DNA of 64,000 nucleotides from the NCBI GenBank assembly GCA_963698265.1, contig CAVOQC010000004.1, positions 744,001-808,000 on the forward strand, written 5' to 3'. Positions 61,086 through 64,000 of this stretch are shown piece by piece. Under the pieces are notes generated by a model. The model searched no databases, had not been told where the DNA came from, and saw nothing but the letters and a program-made list of their open reading frames with translations. This DNA is from FEB-7 sp963698265 (lineage in GTDB: Bacteria > Pseudomonadota > Gammaproteobacteria > Burkholderiales > Usitatibacteraceae). Position numbers and translations under genes: made by a program. Positions within the stretch are counted from its first letter, which is position 1. Each line of letters starts with the position of its first letter.

Positions 61086-62153
61086 TCATTTCCGGCCTGC
61101 CGCGAGCCAGGCCGTGATCTCCTCGCGATCGTGATAGAGATGCTTCATCCTGAGCCGGTACGGCGTTCCGGCGAGCGCTTCCTCGACGATGCCCCGTGCC
61201 CGAAGGACCTCCTCCCAGCGCTTCTTCATCGGCAGCTTCAGGTTGAAGATCGCCTCCCGGCACCAGCCGCGGGCGATCCATGCCGAAGCCAGCGTGCAGA
61301 CCCGCGAGGGGCTCTCCACCATGTCGCACACCATCCAGTCCACGGTCTCGGGTGGACGAAAGCGAAAGCCGTCCTCGCGCCGGTGCTTTACCTGCCCGGA
61401 ATCGACGAGGGCCGCATCCATCGGGCCGTTGTCGACGGCGGTCACCATGAGCCCGCGACGGACGAGTTGCCAGGTCCAGCCGCCCGGAGAGGCGCCGAGG
61501 TCGACCGCCGTCATTCCCGGGCGCATTCTCGTCGCAAGGGCAGTCTCGCCCACGAAGGTCTCCAGCGCTTCCGCAAGTTTCAGCGTCGAGCGCGATGGCG
61601 CTCCCCGCGGCATCCGCATCCGCGCGATTCCCATGGGCCGGGGCGAACCGGCGCCCACGCGCGAAACGCCGACCAGGCAGGCCGTGCCGCCCAAGAAGAA
61701 GACATGCAGGCGATCTTTCGCCGACTCGGCGTCGACGCGCACGCCCGCCCTCGACAGGGCCTGCCGCAGGTGCGGTTCGAGCGGGCGTATGAGCGCGGCA
61801 AGCGCCTTGCCGTCGTTGGTGTCGGGCGTCTCGAGGAACAGCTCGCGAAAGGCGCCTCCCAGTCGCGCGGCCTGCGTCGCGATTGGCGCGACACGATCGC
61901 CCACGGGAAGGTCCGCGAGCAACTCCCCGCAGCGCACGATCTGCCTCGGAAACACGCAGTCGTTTGCGTCGAGCCGCCGTGCAAACGCCAGCCCCGCTAC
62001 CTCGTCGTGGGGTCGAAAAAGCGCGAAGCCGGAATCCGGTCGGGCCTTCACGAAGCCCTCGAGACCCGCGTCGCGGGCAAGCGCGGTGAGCTCCTGCGCG
62101 CACTCCCGCTCGAATCCCGCGCGGCAGCTGGCGAGCAGGCCGGCCGCGCTCAC
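61086..62153 (-). CDS. rlmM: 23S rRNA 2'-O-ribose C2498 methyltransferase
   Basis: 355 residues from a GTG overlapping the tatD stop (GTGA). N-terminal THUMP-like region, then a Rossmann methyltransferase with VDLGASPGGWTWQLVRRG, VTAVDNGPMD, DWMVCDMVESP and NLKLPMKKRW carrying the K-D-K-E-type catalytic residues. Length and motifs fit RlmM (YgdE). Confidence 0.92.
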   Translation of the reverse strand: MSAAGLLASCRAGFERECAQELTALARDAGLEGFVKARPDSGFALFRPHDEVAGLAFARRLDANDCVFPRQIVRCGELLADLPVGDRVAPIATQAARLGGAFRELFLETPDTNDGKALAALIRPLEPHLRQALSRAGVRVDAESAKDRLHVFFLGGTACLVGVSRVGAGSPRPMGIARMRMPRGAPSRSTLKLAEALETFVGETALATRMRPGMTAVDLGASPGGWTWQLVRRGLMVTAVDNGPMDAALVDSGQVKHRREDGFRFRPPETVDWMVCDMVESPSRVCTLASAWIARGWCREAIFNLKLPMKKRWEEVLRARGIVEEALAGTPYRLRMKHLYHDREEITAWLAAGRK

Positions 62154-62947
62154 GATCCCGCCATGGCGCCTTCAGGAGGCCGGGCATCGCGGAAGAGCGC
62201 GAAGAAGTTCGCAGTCGTAGCTTCCGCCACCGCGTCGAGGGTGAGCCCCCGGAGACGCGCGACTTCCTCGGCGACGTGGCGCACAAAGGCGGGCTCGTTG
62301 GTCTTGCCCCGGTGCGGCACCGGGGCGAGGTAGGGCGCGTCGGTCTCGACCAGCAGACGGTCGAGAGGCACCTGCCGCGCCACCTCCTGGACCACCTTCG
62401 CGTTCCGGAAAGTGACGATCCCGGAGAAAGAGATGTAGAACCCCAGCCGCATCGCGGCCTGCGCGACCTCGAGCGACTCCGTGAAGCAGTGCATCACGCC
62501 ACCCACCTCGGACGCGCCCTCCTCCTCGAGGATGCGCAGCGTGTCCTCTGCCGCCTCGCGCGTGTGGATCACCAACGGCTTGGCGCATGCCCGCGCCGCG
62601 CGGATGTGGACCCGGAAACGCTCGCGTTGCCAGGCGGTGTCGCCCTCAACGCGGAAGTAGTCCAGTCCCGTCTCCCCGATCGCGACGACCTTTGGATGGC
62701 CCGCGAGGCGCACGAGTTCCTCCACGCCCACCTCGCGCCCGTCGCTCCGCTCGTCCGGGTGTACGCCGGCGGTACACCACAGGTTGGGCCGGGACTGCGC
62801 GACTTCGCAAACGCCGGGGAATCCCGCGAGCGTGGTCGAAATGGTGAGCGCGTGCGTGACCCCCTGGGCGGCCATGCGATCGAGAAGCTCCGGAAGCCCG
62901 GCCCGCAGTTCCGGGAAATCGAGGTGGCAGTGGGAGTCGACGAGCAT
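62150..62947 (-). CDS. tatD: TatD-family metal-dependent DNase
   Basis: 265 residues from the ATG at 62947 (62956 gives three more). Metal ligands in VDSHCHLDFPEL, GETGLDYFR, LVIHTREA, HCFTESLE and VETDAPYLAP. Hydrolase of DNA ends, proposed for DNA repair or quality control. The order holB-pilZ-tatD on this strand is common in gamma- and betaproteobacteria. Confidence 0.94.
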   Translation of the reverse strand: MLVDSHCHLDFPELRAGLPELLDRMAAQGVTHALTISTTLAGFPGVCEVAQSRPNLWCTAGVHPDERSDGREVGVEELVRLAGHPKVVAIGETGLDYFRVEGDTAWQRERFRVHIRAARACAKPLVIHTREAAEDTLRILEEEGASEVGGVMHCFTESLEVAQAAMRLGFYISFSGIVTFRNAKVVQEVARQVPLDRLLVETDAPYLAPVPHRGKTNEPAFVRHVAEEVARLRGLTLDAVAEATTANFFALFRDARPPEGAMAGS

Positions 62948-62992
62948 GACGCGCATTCTACCGGCGCCGCCCGCCCGCGCCCGGCAGGAGAA

Positions 62993-63361
62993 CTAGATCG
63001 TGTGTGTCGGTCGCGAAGACTGCAGCGCCCCGGCGAGAAGACCCTCCACGCGCTTCTTCAGCTCGCGGCAGGGTTCGGTGTCCGGGAGTTGCACCCCCAC
63101 GCCCTGGGGCCGGTTGCTCGCGGCGTGCGGGGGATTGACCCAGGCCACGTGCCCGTGGATGGGGATCTTCACGCTGTCGTCGAGCAGCGACAGCAGGACC
63201 AGCACGTCCTCGCCGAGCCGGTGATCCCGGGCGCTCGGGACGAATATCCCTCCGCCGCGCAGAAGCGGGATCCACGCGGCGTAGAGCGCGGCCTTCGAGC
63301 GGATGACGAGGGAGAACACCCCCGGACGCGCGACCGCCGGATCGTGTGCGGTGTCGTTCAT
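62993..63361 (-). CDS. pilZ: PilZ-domain protein
   Basis: 122 residues. LVIRSKAALYAAWIPLLRGGGIFVPSARDHRLGEDVLVLL and IPIHGHVAWVNPPHAASNRPQGVGVQL match the type IV pilus PilZ. Its N-terminus lacks the RxxxR c-di-GMP motif, as in pilus PilZ proteins, which regulate pilus assembly without binding the nucleotide. Three bases after the holB stop. Confidence 0.92.
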   Translation of the reverse strand: MNDTAHDPAVARPGVFSLVIRSKAALYAAWIPLLRGGGIFVPSARDHRLGEDVLVLLSLLDDSVKIPIHGHVAWVNPPHAASNRPQGVGVQLPDTEPCRELKKRVEGLLAGALQSSRPTHTI

Positions 63362-63364
63362 GGT

Positions 63365-64000
63365 TCAGGCAAGTGTGGCTCGATTGTAGGCCATCATCAA
63401 GTGCTCCGCCACGAGCCTCGCGTTGAGCGGGTGCGCGACGAGCCGGCGGGCCTCGAGCAGTTCGCGGTCGAGGGCGAGCAGCCGTTCCAGGCGCGCGCGG
63501 CGCGCCTTGGCGCGCAAGGCCGGGCCCGCGTCGACGTGGTGCCGCGGTTCGCCCGCGCTCTTCACCCGGACGAGGTCATGCACCCAGGTCTGCATCACGA
63601 AGAGCGTGCGCTCGAGGAAGGCGCGGTCGAATCCTGCCGCGAACGCGAGTGCACGGGCGCCGTCCGGACGCGAAAGCTCGGCGACGACGCGGCAGCGCCA
63701 ATCGCGCTCCTCGGGCTGCGCGAGTTCCGCGGCGAGCAACGGCGCTCCGCCGGCGAGCGCGAGGGCGACATCAGGCTCGCTCGCACCGGCGGCTTCGAGC
63801 CACGCGCGGGCCACGGACGCCGCCGGAACGCGCAGCGTGACGGATTCGCAGCGGCTGCGAATGGTCGCGAGAAGCCGGGCCGGGCGGTCGCTCACGAGGA
63901 CGATCGCGGTGGCCGGCGGAGGTTCCTCGAGCGTCTTCAGGAGCGCATTGGCCGCCGCCGGCTGCAAGGCCTCCGCGGGGTGGAGCACGATGACGCGATG
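63365..64000 (-). CDS. holB: DNA polymerase III delta-prime subunit, N-terminus beyond window
   Basis: About 212 codons of the 3' part are present and the frame runs off the right edge. The AAA+ middle is visible: MLHPAEALQPAAANALLKTLEEPPP and VSDRPARLLATIRSRCES (sensor 1 with SRC motif), then the helical clamp-loader C-terminus. Subunit of the replication clamp loader. Confidence 0.93.
   Translation of the reverse strand, partial: HRVIVLHPAEALQPAAANALLKTLEEPPPATAIVLVSDRPARLLATIRSRCESVTLRVPAASVARAWLEAAGASEPDVALALAGGAPLLAAELAQPEERDWRCRVVAELSRPDGARALAFAAGFDRAFLERTLFVMQTWVHDLVRVKSAGEPRHHVDAGPALRAKARRARLERLLALDRELLEARRLVAHPLNARLVAEHLMMAYNRATLA

Overview
The window is GC-rich DNA (mostly about 65-70% by eye) that looks like a betaproteobacterial chromosome. 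Supporting signs are a Bug/TctC-type periplasmic receptor, phasins with lysine/alanine-rich tails, a DUF1178 protein, a lexA-imuA-imuB-dnaE2 mutagenesis cassette and a holB-pilZ-tatD order. Genus cannot be told from this sequence. No rRNA, tRNA, CRISPR array or transposase was seen. No gene-free stretch reaches 300 bases; the longest is the 286-base region at 1009-1294.

Layout. (1) 1-5951: the most unusual locus. A leftward TPR protein, cut by the window edge, lies divergent from eight tandem copies of a 44-residue double-glycine-leader peptide gene. Seven of these sit on a 170-base unit that is identical by eye. Convergent with the array are a C39-peptidase ABC exporter and its HlyD-type fusion protein. 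The predicted mature product is a hydrophobic heptapeptide, IGDVIFL, or the octapeptide GIGDVIFL. No modification enzyme or immunity gene is visible. Together this suggests a secreted short-peptide system, for signalling or as a microcin. (2) 6078-12020: an SOS-type cassette lexA-imuA-imuB-dnaE2, in which dnaE2 carries five single-base frameshifts. (3) 12072-20108: a HEAGH membrane protein, a cytochrome b561-YceI-YceI operon, an SLC13-type permease with a tandem universal stress protein, a class V PLP enzyme, a tricarboxylate receptor and a DUF3429 protein. (4) 20115-35197: an S9 peptidase divergent from glutaryl-CoA dehydrogenase; a leftward operon of FAD/FeS dehydrogenase, malonate-decarboxylase-like carboxyltransferase, malonyl-CoA ligase, malonyl-CoA decarboxylase and DUF1178; a glyoxylate-type aminotransferase; and a TRAP transporter. 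(5) 35225-57049: a storage-lipid and fatty-alcohol region with a PHA-system protein, aldehyde dehydrogenase, Tat-type subunit plus GMC oxidase, ornithine aminotransferase, acyl-CoA ligase, two phasins, acyl-CoA-binding protein, WS/DGAT, patatin, TetR regulator and a Marinobacter-type fatty acyl reductase. A sigma-54-driven DUF1800/DUF1501 pair and a SWIB protein lie inside it. (6) 57046-64000: a lipase-like hydrolase, a membrane protein fused to a spermidine-synthase-like domain, a hydroxyacid dehydrogenase, rlmM, tatD, pilZ and the 3' part of holB.

How the genes fit together. The fatty acyl reductase and WS/DGAT would make wax esters. Lipase or patatin, the GMC alcohol oxidase, aldehyde dehydrogenase and acyl-CoA ligase could return the alcohol moiety to acyl-CoA, with phasins coating the granules. 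The mat operon would feed malonate into acetyl-CoA. The first 2.9 kb differs in composition from the rest (about 50% GC in the TPR gene and in the last ~75 codons of the exporter). This suggests a cassette exchanged by recombination inside the conserved ABC signature region.
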